Shown here: positions 31,201 through 41,849 of the stretch, in pieces
Layout of the letters: each line of letters starts with the position of its first letter
Position numbering within the stretch: position 1 is the stretch's first letter
From: Cladobotryum mycophilum
Lineage: Eukaryota > Ascomycota > Sordariomycetes > Hypocreales > Hypocreaceae
Length of the DNA stretch: 64,000 nt
NCBI GenBank assembly: GCA_036429605.1
Contig: CM071590.1
Location: 6,076,001 to 6,140,000, forward strand
Direction of reading: 5' to 3'
Notes under the pieces: generated by a model
What the model saw: the letters and a program-made list of their open reading frames with translations, nothing else
Database searches by the model: none
What the model was told of the DNA's origin: nothing
Position numbers and translations under genes: made by a program

Positions 31201-34200
31201 GTGTTATTGACTGTATTATTGAGGTTCAAAGTCATGCGGATGATTCGTAGCTTGCGCAGAGTCAAAATGTCGCCTTCGCCGTACCCGAGACACTGTAGAC
31301 TTGGGGCAGCGTCAAATCCATCAAACTTTGAGATTAATTCATCTGCAACGCTATTCATAGATCTATATGAATGTGATCATCTTGAGAATCCTTCGCATCA
31401 TCGGAAGCGTGGCGTGTGCTTTACATCAAAGAGGGGCGTAACATGCCCCAAGCAAGGTGAATCCACAATAGCGATTGGCTTCAAAGATCACACAGCATCG
31501 GCTCTGTATTTGAAGCGCCATTGCCATTCCAACACCAGTAGTGGCGACAAAGCTCAGTCTGCGACGAAGCTTGATGTGCATCCTTTGGTAAAACCTTTGC
31601 TATATTACTGTAGTGCGAGGCAGCTTGGATTGTATGGTCGTATAGTTTGGGAAGATGTGGACTGTAGTACACGTTCATTATTGCATATTTACACTGCGTA
31701 GGGACGAAAAAGGGCATCGTAGTTGAGTGATGCGAACCGTTGCGTTCCCTTTGCCTTCGGGATTCGTGAAAGGATCATACGTCTCTGTGAAGGGCCAAGC
31801 ATCCAGTGTATTTATGTGCTTGGGCATAATCTTGGCTTTCCCGGTAATTTCTCTGCGAGTGAAAAATACTTTGGGTAGACAGCAATCATTGCCTAATGCC
31901 CCGTAAGAGCTCAAGCAACGGGTGATGACAACTACGCTATCATCGCATCTGTGGTTCCGTCACTGGTATTCAAGATACGAGTTCGGCACGATATGCTTGA
32001 TGCTGTAGTAAATTTATATCCAAAATAGCTTTTGAATGATTGTTCCAAGTGGAGGCGTTTCATGTTTGAGAGTCATTTAGTTGATAAGTCGTCCGAATCA
32101 TGGTTGGAGTTGTGAATCAAGGACGAGATGAGACGAGAGAGCTTGGGCTGAGTCCAAGAGCGTTATTTGCGGCCTAGAACCTCTGTGTGAGAGCACTTTG
32201 TCGTTAAAAGATGTTTGAGAGGGCAAAATGATGTAGGCTTAGGATGCTGGCTGACGACACATGCGGTGTGCGTGCGGGCTGGGATGTAATGAATCCGAGT
32301 CAGGATTTGTATGTATCCAGCCGTTTCCCCGTGTTTGTTCATATTTGTGCCCAAGTGCGAGAGTCTGCCAAGTTCACATCGCCCAAAGTCGTAATGGGGT
32401 AGGTTGGCCGGTGTTTATCGCCCAGAAAGATGAGAGGCCGTGTAAATTCCTTCTCTCTGGGAGCAGAAAGACGAAAAGGAAATAGGAGTTTAAAGAATTG
32501 ATGAAAGGAGGGAATATTGTTAGGGAATTCAAATTGCCCGATGGTCATCCAACAATGATGCTGATAGTAGCCAAGAGTTGTCGAGTAAGTGCATTTGCGT
32601 GAATATGGATGGAGGCCATGTCGCCTAATAAGTTATAGATGTCTGTTGATGTGTTTGTGCATCGCGCTTCGCGCTCGTACACAATCAATGCTGATGCCCG
32701 GGGTGAGAAAATGTACCAAGTACGTGTTGGACTCTATTTGAAGTATAGTTAGAGGAGAGAAAAGGTAGTTGATAGGGATGATGGCTACCTACTAGGATTC
32801 GTGGCGATGTGAGGCTAAGGCAGTGGTTGGTCATTGACGGCCTGAGCTTTGTAGGAGGAACAATGAGGGGAAGAAGTTTGCGAGTTCAGTAACAATCCTG
32901 ATCGGGTAGGTAATCGTGGGGGTTACAGATCGTCGGTTCACAGAACGTTGTGTTATGAAGAATCGCGATGGCAGAGATCATTGCGTCGTGAAGGGAATGT
33001 TGAGGTGTTTCTGAGGAAATAGGCTCATTCTGTGATGTTTCAAAGCGCTTAACCTCACCACAGAGCACCTGTAAAGACAGGGCTGCTCAAAGTCTGATTC
33101 GCAATCAGCCCTCTTTTAGGCCTGGTGATGCGTTGCTGAAGCTAGTCAAATCTCATCCAAGTGATACACAAGCTTGAAGCGAAGAAACAAAGACATGCTA
33201 AATTACCGTTTCGGTTGAACTCCGCCGCGGCCGATACAAGCGAGTATTTCCTATTGTCGATGACTGATGGTAGGTAATGAAATCGCTCACTATAGCGCTG
33301 TGTGCCTATCCATGTAGTTCTATGGGAACAAAGCTGACCATACTAACCTTGACTGTGGAGGTGTCTCCGTAGATGACAGCCCGCGACTTGCAGTGCAGTA
33401 GGCATATCTTGGTGGGAGACAATGCCTCTGGAATAAACCTAGCATTAGTATAATGAGAGAGGAAACATTCATCAAGGCGTCACATGTGATTCTATGTGCG
33501 ATGAGAAATTCACTGAGTTGGCAAAGGGTATGCTTATACGCGTACTATGAGGCTTTCAAAGCAGCCACCGCATGCATCGTTGGCAAGCAGAACGCGGCAA
33601 TATCAAGCATTTTACTTTACAAACCCTTGCCGTAGACGTGTCGCAATACGGACAACAGCCGTGTAGGCTGCACCAGCATTGCTAGCTATTGCAGGATGAG
33701 TACCGGCCCGGGAGACAAGCTTGGGCGGCAAGCTTCCGGGTCCACGCCCGCCGTGTAAGACCAGCAGCCGGTGCGTACATCGGAAGTGTTACAAGTCATC
33801 TTCAGGTGCAGCAGTGGCACGGACGTCGGTATCACCACAGTCTCAGGTGTGTCCCTGCTGAACAAGTATCGCCAAGCCTGAACGCGCGACAACGAATCTC
33901 GGAATCACGTCGAGCATCACGGTGACAGACGTTTAGTGGAAGCCACTCACCCTGCGCGCAGCTACGTAGTGAGGAAACGAGAATAAAGAGATTGCAAGGC
34001 GTATGTCAACTATGTAGAGGGGATTGCGCGCATTTCCCGGTACGCTGTCATGTTTGACGTGCAAGCTTATCGTAGGACTGTTCGGTGGTCATCTTGGTTG
34101 CATCCTTCAAGGAGGCAGTTTGTATAGTGGGCTTGGAAATATCAAAGTGAGGCTGTTTTGGACAGTGTGCTGGCACCGGAAACGCACGGGAGGCGGCTGG

Positions 34201-35359
34201 TGGCGTGTTTGCATGCAGTGAATAGCCCAAAAGTTGTTTGGTGTCGGGCAAACACCGATTCACTGACACGTTCATTTCCCTCACGCTTCCATTTCTCCTC
34301 ACGGGCGGGCAACACTGAACCGTTCATGATGCCCAGATGTCTAGATGTGCTGACGCCCGTTCACTTCTCCGTGTGATATGACAGAGTGCGTTTCTTCCTA
34401 TGGTCTCGTGCCCATCAGCAAACATTGGACCCTGAGTGAGTAGGTTTGGGCGCCTTGACAAAGAATCCTAGTGCCAATTATCTTCAATCTAGATCCGCCC
34501 GTCGCCTTGTAGCCAGCGCCTAAGGTTTTAGGTCGATTCATTCCCGTCCGTTCGTTGGGCGCTAGAAAAGATCGAGGTGGTATTCTTGGAGATTTCACTG
34601 TCGAGCTCATCTTCATCTGATGGCCAGTGCTATCTCGAGGATATCCTTATACGAACATCTTTGGGGTCGACGTCCTGGCGTTCCTTGGGCGTGTTGGGCG
34701 CATCAAATTACTCGAGTTGGGTCCTACAAAACAAAGAATGCCGCCATCTCCCCCGCTTAGCCATCCGGATGATCCAAGTTCCAAGTTTTCCTTTGGCGAA
34801 AGAAGGGCGAAGATGTGCGCCATGGCAACCCTCCAAGTTTGGCTCAGACCCCACTCAAGACCGGAACAGCGCGTGCCGCAGCGAGTCATCTTCTCAGCCT
34901 GCGCCTCAAACTGTATGGATTCAAGGAAATCCGTCTTGGGAGTTATTAATAAAACTACCCCACTTGGAGACGTGAAAAAATTCCATCGAGATGGTGGTGC
35001 TTTGTTCTTGATAGACATGAACATGCGTCTGGCTATAACTTGATTGCCTTCTCATTCCTTGGCCTCATTCTTGTGCTCACATCACTTGTATTGCTTCAAG
35101 GTTGTTTGTTAGTGTGGCGAATTTCTTGTCTCGGCACCCGTCCCCTCACCGGCCGCCTCTCCCAAGACCCCCCCCTTTTTATTTGCTTTTCCCGCTTGTC
35201 CTTGCTTTGACAGAGATACCCCAGTCATTCAAATCTACGCGAAATACGCTGTAAAACTTAATCAATAATTCTCTCCTTCGGCTTCAAATCGCCAGACTTT
35301 CTGGCTCTTCAGGGGGAAACCAAGGTTTTTTCTTCTTACGTACAAGAGAAAACACCATC
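28209..35359. other. Gene-poor interval of about 7 kb
   Basis: I find no open frame with a recognisable domain on either strand between the tRNA and the HET gene, and no intron-exon series that would join the short frames. One minus-strand frame at 33686-33892 (YLFSRDTPETVVIPTSVP and GCWSYTAGVDPEAC) is protein-like but matches nothing I know. The final 250 bases are the promoter and leader of the HET gene. The interval could be regulatory, carry untranslated RNAs, or be old mutated repeat. Confidence 0.45.
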
Positions 35360-37978
35360 ATGGCCGATTATTTGGACCCCGGGGCTTCGCCGGCTGACCG
35401 GTCCCCGCTTGAGCGCCGTCGGTCAAAGAACCCTCTTCGGAATATGATGCAGCATCTTACGGTAGAATCGGCAGCCTCCGGAGACGGTACTACGTCGCGG
35501 CGGCAGTCGCTGATCCGGCGTCTCAGCGGACAGAAGAGCCGCAGCCCTTCGGCTCATTCAGAGGCAAATCCGGCGTCAAGGGCGAGCTCACGGCCTGCTT
35601 CAGCACTGGGCATCAACAGGGACCCCGCGCTGTGTGAGGTCTGCTCGAGTTTGGCCGCCGAAATTGAAGACTCATTAGACGAAGTGGATTTTACCTTTAC
35701 CAGAGCTGTAAACCCGGGAACGGCTGATGATTTTGAGAAGAGGGAGTATTTTCTTGCGAAACTAAAGGGATTGGAAGAGAATCGATGGGCGGCGACATGC
35801 CCAATGTGCAAGTTGTTTTGGGCGGTACATGTGCCATGCACCGAGCCTGGAGAGTACTCTCTGTTGGGCATGTCGAGTCGTGACACAAGCTACCTCGTTG
35901 ATTCACACAAAATGTATGACCTGGAGCATGCAGCGAGGGCAAAGACCAAGGGAGTCGGCCCCGGTTTCTTAACCGTCATATCCAAGTCGCAAATCCCCGG
36001 AGCGCGGAATCCAGATGTCAGCCCTGATTGGTTTCGAGAGTCTGGAATGCTATTCAGAACAAGACCTGAATTCTATTTCGACGACGTGAGAGGGAGAACT
36101 GGTGCAGGTGGACGACTCGCAGCCCCAGAGCCGACATCTCCGTGCCCGTCGCCATCTCGACGGGGATCTGATGATGGCTCATGGGCGCAGAAAGGAATCT
36201 GGGGTCGAGAAATAGGGCGGACCATCGACTTTTCTGTTGCCCGGGAATGGCTTCACTTTTGCGAAACGCGTCACAAGGGACGATGCGGGCGACGACCAGT
36301 CTTGGCCGAACTACAAGGCTTTCGACTTATTGACTGCGCTCACAGTCCCCCGCAGGTGGTGCAGAGATCGCTGACAGAAGACTACGTAGCCTTGAGCTAT
36401 GTTCGGGGAAAGCCTACGAATGAAACGAATTGGCCGCGTGTGGTTCGCGACGCAGTGGCAGTCACAAAAGACTTGGGATTTCGCTACCTATGGGTGGACG
36501 CCGTATGCATCGATAATTCACGACAGGAGGAGAGAGTTGGACACATTGAGAGAATGAATGACATCTTCGAAGGCGCTGTCGTCACCATCATCGCGGCGTG
36601 TGGCGACGACGCCATGCATGGTCTCCCCGGGGTGGGATCTACAGCCAGACCTGCGCAGCCCAAGTACAGGTTCACCACCTCCAACATTGCACTCGTGTCA
36701 AGTCTACAGGATCCGCGACTATTGGTCAAGAGCTCCACGTGGTATACACGCGGGTGGACATACCAAGAGGGTCTCTGTGCTCGACGGCGTCTCATCTTCA
36801 CCGACGAGCAGATGTACTGGGAGTGCGAAGGAATGGCATGCCCCGAGACCATCGACCTGCCCCTCGATTTTTACCACGATTCCGAGGAGCAGCGCATGTG
36901 CGACTTTGTGCGCCCAGGGTTGTTCAATGGAGTGTCTTATTTCGATGGCAGCTGGGAACAGTGGAAGAAGCTGCCGCAAAAGGCCGGCGAGCCAAGCACG
37001 CTGAGCATCTTCCGCGAGGCAGACCAACACATTGTCAACTACACTAGGAGGAACCTCACCTATGACGAAGATTCCCTGAATGCCTTCTTGGGCATCTCAC
37101 AGAGGCTCGAAAGCACGCTTGGTCAAGGTAAATTGAGCAGCCTTGTCGGCGTACCAATTTGGGTACCTGCGAGTGGTGGCTCATCATCCGGGGGCGTCCC
37201 TGGTAGGGCAAGGACAAGACACTTGTTTGCCCTGTCGACATGTTTCTGGCATCACAAGGATGGTGTTCGGGCACGGCGTAGGCATCATCTTCCTAGCTGG
37301 ACGTGGGCCGGCTGGGCTGGCGCGGTGGATCTCTTCTCATCAGTCATCATCGCGACGGATCCAGACTGCAAGGTCAAAGGCCGCAAGGTCCTCAATCACC
37401 ATTACGTTACGGCGACGCAGCTGACGCGCAACGAGCCGTCGTCTGTGAAATGGACGTATTCACCGGAAATGCTGGTATTGGGCCCAGACGGCTCCGTGGT
37501 GTACGACTTTGGTGATGGTAGCGCATCTCTGCACCCGGCAGCAGGCCCCCCGAGCTTCTCGCCTGGTCGGTACGCGCTACGTGTGTCGGATCCGATGGTC
37601 CTAGATCGTGTCAAGGCACGTACACACCCCGGTGGTTGGATGTTTAACGAGCTGAGCGTGGACGTGAAGATGAGCGGCGGGAGCGGAGGCACAGACACCT
37701 TTGGGCCAGACGGCCAGCCGGCCATGTCCAGTATTAGGGACTATATACAGCGGCACGGCCGCGGGGAGCAGATGACGGTCCTGTGGTTTGTGGAGGAGGC
37801 GATGGTGCTGCTGCTGGTGGTGGGAAAGACGAGTCGCGGGACGTGGGAGCGCATCGGGCGGATGCGAATGGCATTCCCAGAAGAGGGCAAGGACGTCGTC
37901 AAGTCTTGCGGTCGTTTAGATAGTTTACTTAATCGTTTACCGCTGAGGAGACTGGGCGAAGATATCATAATCGAATAA
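35360..37978 (+). CDS. HET-domain (heterokaryon incompatibility) protein
   Basis: A single exon of 872 codons; the ATG has a good context (catcATGG). The N-terminal 150 residues are Ser/Arg-rich and then hold a Cys-containing segment (LCEVCSSLAAEIEDSLDEVD, CPMCKLFWAVHVPC). The HET domain follows at about 340-490: DYVALSYVRGKP, FRYLWVDAVCID, MNDIFEGAVVTIIAACGDDA and RGWTYQEGLCARRRLIF. HET domains mediate non-self recognition and cell death in filamentous fungi, and are distantly related to TIR domains. The C-terminal 380 residues have no domain I know. In the first motif the family has SYxWG, whereas here Trp is Arg (CGG at 36404-36406). The last 25 codons reappear at 39449-39523 as part of a tandem duplication. 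Confidence 0.92.
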   Translation: MADYLDPGASPADRSPLERRRSKNPLRNMMQHLTVESAASGDGTTSRRQSLIRRLSGQKSRSPSAHSEANPASRASSRPASALGINRDPALCEVCSSLAAEIEDSLDEVDFTFTRAVNPGTADDFEKREYFLAKLKGLEENRWAATCPMCKLFWAVHVPCTEPGEYSLLGMSSRDTSYLVDSHKMYDLEHAARAKTKGVGPGFLTVISKSQIPGARNPDVSPDWFRESGMLFRTRPEFYFDDVRGRTGAGGRLAAPEPTSPCPSPSRRGSDDGSWAQKGIWGREIGRTIDFSVAREWLHFCETRHKGRCGRRPVLAELQGFRLIDCAHSPPQVVQRSLTEDYVALSYVRGKPTNETNWPRVVRDAVAVTKDLGFRYLWVDAVCIDNSRQEERVGHIERMNDIFEGAVVTIIAACGDDAMHGLPGVGSTARPAQPKYRFTTSNIALVSSLQDPRLLVKSSTWYTRGWTYQEGLCARRRLIFTDEQMYWECEGMACPETIDLPLDFYHDSEEQRMCDFVRPGLFNGVSYFDGSWEQWKKLPQKAGEPSTLSIFREADQHIVNYTRRNLTYDEDSLNAFLGISQRLESTLGQGKLSSLVGVPIWVPASGGSSSGGVPGRARTRHLFALSTCFWHHKDGVRARRRHHLPSWTWAGWAGAVDLFSSVIIATDPDCKVKGRKVLNHHYVTATQLTRNEPSSVKWTYSPEMLVLGPDGSVVYDFGDGSASLHPAAGPPSFSPGRYALRVSDPMVLDRVKARTHPGGWMFNELSVDVKMSGGSGGTDTFGPDGQPAMSSIRDYIQRHGRGEQMTVLWFVEEAMVLLLVVGKTSRGTWERIGRMRMAFPEEGKDVVKSCGRLDSLLNRLPLRRLGEDIIIE

Positions 37979-38508
37979 GAGGTTGGAAGAAAGGGCATAT
38001 ATATCGGTATAATACCACTAATAGACATCTTAATCTCTGCGCTTTTTGAGCGCCTCGCTTAGATTGGGCCTTCTGCAGTCAGATACGAGGGAGTGCATTT
38101 TGTTGAATGAGCGTTGTGACAACTTGGTGGATCCATCGATTATCTGCACCCAATCTTGTGTCATTCCACCACATCTCTCGATAAAGGACCTTGGGGCCCC
38201 GTGTTGATAATGAGCGATTTCAGCCCGGCCAGACGAAACAAATCAACAGAAGAGGAGAATCAGTACTAATGCAATATCCCGGATAATCAAAATACAACAT
38301 CGTGACCCCAGCTGCCTTATCATAGCCAATGGAACGATGGTTGGATAAACTCATTTTTGTCATTGATGATGTGCCACGCAAACTATTAGTTACAAATTGA
38401 CTCAGTAGGCTCGCCAACATCCACGAGACGCTCCATCAACCTGAAATAATAACCATCCATTGCCTTGTGACTCGATTCCCTGTTTAGAAAACCCAACACG
38501 TGAAACTT
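37979..38508. other. Spacer between the HET and first NTF2-like genes
   Basis: Convergent 3' regions. From about 38380 the sequence aligns with that downstream of the second NTF2-like gene; before that it is unique to copy A. No gene seen. Confidence 0.5.
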
Positions 38509-38862
38509 TCACAAGTTCCAGTCGTACTCAGTATCCAGCTTCTCAAGGAGCCATTTGCCATGTTTATTGCTGTAATAGTAGGTCGAAACGATGTTCGTGT
38601 CAGAGACACCGTCATTTGTCGTGACTTGCACGGCTTCGTCTTGGGCCAGTTCCTTGGTATCCACGAGCTTGATGTTGGCACCAACCTTCGTTGCCTGCTG
38701 GCGGAGGATGTCGAGTAGGCTTGTGACCCCTTCTTCTTTTGCTTCTCCCCGGTAGAAGATTTTGACGGCAGGTGAGACAAGCTCTGCAACGGCGGCATGG
38801 TCGCGGGCCTTGACCGCGTTGATAAATCCCTCGTGGGCGGCTTGGAATGATTCCGCGGACAT
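38509..38862 (-). CDS. NTF2-like (SnoaL-type) small protein, copy A
   Basis: An intronless gene of 117 residues starting MSAESFQAAHEGFINAVKAR. The layout is that of NTF2-like folds: an N-terminal helix with a conserved AHEGF, a segment VKIFYRGEAKEEG, and a C-terminal beta region (TYYYSNKHGKWLLEKLDTEY) ending in YDW. I recognise only the fold class, from pattern and length; no substrate can be named. SnoaL-like proteins include cyclases, hydrolases and many without known activity. The neighbouring copy B (39687-40061) is about half identical, with AHEGF, TNDG, SD and the YDW end kept. A TATATA stands about 110 bases upstream. The ATG at 38862 begins the conserved MSA start in both copies. Confidence 0.75.
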   Translation of the reverse strand: MSAESFQAAHEGFINAVKARDHAAVAELVSPAVKIFYRGEAKEEGVTSLLDILRQQATKVGANIKLVDTKELAQDEAVQVTTNDGVSDTNIVSTYYYSNKHGKWLLEKLDTEYDWNL

Positions 38863-39448
38863 GATGGCTATAGATTGAAAAAAGTAGTTGAAGTAGGATA
38901 TTTGCGATATTTGTTTGATGAGGTTGCTTATCTCAAGAGAAGAGGGGAGTGAAGAAGAGGGGTTATAACTTATATATGCAGAGGCATCTCTCTACGCTTA
39001 CTCCTCTTAGTCGGGTAGCATCAGAGGGACATGACTCAAGCAACAAGACAGGCATGCACTCTTCGGATACTCAACATGTCGGTATGTGGTTCCTGTTGGT
39101 GATGGAATATTTACCCCGCGTTTGCTAGACCAAAAAGTCATTGGACTGCGTGCATAGACTTGGGAGAGGTTACATGGCACCATCACGAATTTGGTCATTG
39201 AAACTAGGAGTTGATGCGGGACTGTCAGCCACAGCAAAGGCTTCATGAGCTAACCTTTGACTGACATGTTAAAATTGGAAAGAAGGCGTCACAAACATCG
39301 CCAGAATATTATGAGCCCCGGACGTTGGTGGTAAAGGTGCAGCCAAGGGTAGAACGCAAGCCGTGATATAATACGCTTAACACTCCCATCTCACTCTATC
39401 TCAAACCTAGTCAGAATCAAGAAAATCACGTGTTGACTTGAGTCAAGA
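38863..39448. other. Upstream region of NTF2-like gene A
   Basis: About 590 bases that align along their length with the upstream region of copy B (40062-40575): shared words include AAGTAGTTGAAGTA, GTTAGTCGGGTAG-like sequence, GGTATGTGGTTCCT and CATCACGRATTTGGT. No separate gene is seen. Confidence 0.6.
38972..38977 (-). promoter_or_regulatory. TATA-like element, NTF2-like gene A
   Basis: TATATA about 110 bases before the start codon. The equivalent element is kept at the same distance (about 106 bases, near 40167-40172) in copy B. Confidence 0.5.
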
Positions 39449-39523
39449 TCTTGCGGTCGTTTAGATAGTTTACTTAATTGCTTGCCGCTGAGGAGATTAG
39501 GTGAAGATATCATCGTCGAATAA
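39449..39523 (+). pseudogene. Remnant of the last 25 codons of a HET gene
   Basis: Aligns with 37904-37978 without a gap: 8 differences in 75 bases. In the HET frame it reads SCGRLDSLLNCLPLRRLG then EDIIVE and TAA, against SCGRLDSLLNRLPLRRLG and EDIIIE in the intact gene. Five of the eight base differences are silent. Upstream is the end of copy A, not HET sequence, so this piece is not expressed as a HET protein. Confidence 0.85.
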
Positions 39524-39686
39524 GAAAGAGGGGGAGGGGGAGGAATAAGTTTAAAAATGATGTTTCACACAACTAGTAGCTGGCTTGGTAGGTTCACCAA
39601 TATGGGACACTCCATAAACCTGAACGAAGAACGATCCATTGCCTCGGGGCCCAATTTCCTGGTTCGAAACCCAACACACCACCCTT

Positions 39687-40061
39687 TCACCCAAAGAATA
39701 TCCAGTCGTAATCAGTATCCACCTTTTGCATAAGCCATGGGCCATCTCTGTCGCTGTAAGAATAAGTCGTAGTAACATCTTTGTCAGAGAGTCCGTCATT
39801 CGTCTTGACTTGCACAGATTCCTCTTGGATAAGATTCTTGCGGTCCAAGAACTTGGTCTCCAAGACCTTGATATCGGCACCAATCCTCTTCGACTGGTGG
39901 TGAAGGATCATCAGAAAGTCCATGGCCCCTCTTTCTTTTGGTTCTCCCTTGTAGTAGATTTTAACGTCAGAGGAGACGAAATCTAGAATTTCAGAATCTT
40001 CACCGCCCTTGAACGCCTTCATGAATCCCTCGTGGGCTTCTTTACATGTTTTGGCAGACAT
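39687..40061 (-). CDS. NTF2-like (SnoaL-type) small protein, copy B
   Basis: Intronless, 124 residues, starting MSAKTCKEAHEGFMKAFKGG. It keeps the same order as copy A: AHEGF helix, VKIYYKGEPKERG, a long helix (LMILHHQSKRIGADIKV), VKTNDGLSDKDVTTTYSYSD and the YDW end (here YDWIFFG). The frame is open for another 55 codons upstream, but the ATG at 40061 matches the start of copy A, so I use it. It has seven more residues than copy A, in the loop KFLDRKNLIQEE and at the C-terminus. The two proteins have diverged far more than the flanking HET tail, which suggests an old duplication with relaxed or changed selection, or later conversion of the tail. Function unknown. Confidence 0.75.
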   Translation of the reverse strand: MSAKTCKEAHEGFMKAFKGGEDSEILDFVSSDVKIYYKGEPKERGAMDFLMILHHQSKRIGADIKVLETKFLDRKNLIQEESVQVKTNDGLSDKDVTTTYSYSDRDGPWLMQKVDTDYDWIFFG

Positions 40062-40559
40062 GACGACGATTGTTTGTTCGAAAAGAGTAGTTGAAGTATG
40101 ATGTTTTGAGTATTTGTCTGGCCGAGTTGCTTTCATCGAGAGAATGGATGACTGAAGAAGGGGGATTATATATGCAAAGGGATTCTGTCGTTTCTTGGCT
40201 CTCGTTAGTCGGGTAGGTAGTATCAAATTGGATATTACTCAGAAACAAGTTATGCCCGCAGCCGACATTTTTCGGATGCTCATGTGGGTATGTGGTTCCT
40301 ACTGGCTCATTCAACATTTACCCTGCCTTTGCTAGGCTAAAAAGCCCTGGTATTACGTGTGTAGGTATGAAGAGGTTACATGACACCATCACGGATTTGG
40401 TTATTTGATGCTGTACGTTGATGCGGGTGCAGACAGAGCTGAACAGCGGGGACGAATAGCCAAAGGCAGCGTGTAGATGAGCCGCAATATGCGACTCCTT
40501 ACGCTTGATATTACTACATGCCATCATGCTCCATCTCAGACCTGGTTAGATCAAGAAAA
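40062..40559. other. Upstream region of NTF2-like gene B
   Basis: Homologous to 38863-39430. It carries a TATATA at about 40167-40172. No separate gene is seen. Confidence 0.55.
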
Positions 40560-41849
40560 TTACGTGTTGACTTGTGCCAAAATTGAGCCAACCGTAACGT
40601 GCAAGGCTCGTATCGTCATGGCCTCCAGCTCAGCCCTAAGAGCTTCTTTTGACTCACCCCAATCCATGTCCAGTGGTACCTGGATCTTTTGATAGTACTC
40701 GAGGTGCTTGGGTGCATCTGAGTCAGACAGGACCTCCTGCGCAAAACACTTTTGGAGCTCAGTGTTGATGATGAGCTACAAGGAGTACATATTCATCAGC
40801 TAAAACATCCAACTGGAGGAGGAGGAGACACAAGACTAATGCAGAATCATGGTAGGAATACACATACATTGTCGTACACGTCAACCTTGGCATCTTTCTC
40901 TTGCATGGCTTGCAGGTGTTTCTGGACCTACAGGCAGAGTTGGTACCGACTGACAAGTTGAGCAGATAAACAGAGACCTTACCTCGGCCTTATCCAGGTC
41001 AATACACCGGTCCTTGAGTGCGCCAACGTACTCATTCATGTTGTCATCCCGCTCCAGAACAAATGCTATTCCGGTGGCCTTTTTTAGTTTGTCAATGATT
41101 ACACCACCGTCGTCGTCTTCGACCTCTACAACAAGCGGCGCGCCAAAGAGCTGGGGAGACCCATCAGCTCCCTAAATTGCTCAGTTTCGCCCTGGGTTTG
41201 GTGAACTCAAGGCTTCTAGTATCAGAGAAGGTCAACTCACCACATAACCCCATTTGAAGATGGTCGTCCATCCAAGACCGATTGCGTCCCGGAAGCCCTC
41301 GCTGCTAGCACCTCCAGCATCAAACCATCTCCAGACCTTCTCCTGAGCCCATTTTCCAGTGTATCTCTTGAGTGCATCATACGATGTGATAGAGAACCAG
41401 AAGCTATTTGTGTCAAATACGCTGTGCTTTCCACATGTGACAGTTGTGGCTGATAGGATTTCGGTAAGCAGAAGGACATGTGGTCGTTGCTCATTGTCCT
41501 TCCCAGACGGCCCACCAAAGAGTAGTGAGGTGAGAGGAAGAGGAATGCCTGTCTCATCTTTGCTACCAGTCTCCGTTTCTCCAACTGTGCCCAGAGTCAC
41601 GTAATCTCCCCATTCATCCAAGACTCGCTGCGCGCACACACTGGTACGCTTCTCGGTTGTGGCATCTTCGACAACGAATTGGACATATTCATGGTTCCAT
41701 TCCGACCTCAGATTCTTGAATCGTGTAAAGGAAGCAATGCGACAGTCGGCATAGTCTTCTTGGTGGTCCCTGACGTGTCTAGCCCACTCCGTTGTGCGCT
41801 TGGTATATTCTGCATCAATAAAGAAGTTCTCCAACTTGGATATTCCCAT
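40560..41849 (-). CDS. Protein of unknown function, four exons
   Basis: Exons complement(41241..41849, 40983..41171, 40868..40927, 40560..40775) are all in phase 0 and give 357 residues. Introns of 69, 55 and 92 bp have donors GTGAGT, GTAAGG and GTATGT. It starts MGISKLENFFIDAEYTKR. The first half has NHEYVQFVVEDATTEKRTSV, LPLTSLLFGG and FDTNSFWFSITSYDAL, an arrangement I associate with uncharacterised fungal proteins that keep a HEY/F motif and a later Asn-x-Phe/Tyr-Trp-Phe motif. The second half (PLVVEVEDDDGGVIIDKLKK, ELQKCFAQEVLSDSDAPKHL) is charged and probably helical. I cannot name a function. There is no signal peptide or membrane helix. Its last codons and stop lie in the tandemly duplicated segment; a non-coding copy of them is at about 39423-39441. 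Confidence 0.7.

Larger units (their letters stand above)
37904..39448. repeat. Tandem segmental duplication, copy A
   Basis: Copy A runs from the last 25 codons of the HET gene, through the first NTF2-like gene and its promoter, to a non-coding copy of the 3' end of the next gene (AAAATCACGTGTTGACTTG at 39423-39441). The same order recurs from 39449. The junction falls at GTCAAG, a short match between the two ends, as expected from unequal exchange at microhomology. Copy A has about 350 bases (roughly 38000-38370) that copy B lacks. Confidence 0.75.
39449..40584. repeat. Tandem segmental duplication, copy B
   Basis: Begins with the HET-tail remnant, contains the second NTF2-like gene and its promoter, and ends with the true 3' end of the four-exon gene (stop codon 40560-40562), where sequence similarity to copy A stops near GACTTGTGCCAAAAT. 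Confidence 0.7.

Noticed and set aside
31192..31701. 169-codon frame in the gene-poor interval
   Set aside because: No ATG-led conserved start and no domain, promoter or codon bias; likely chance.
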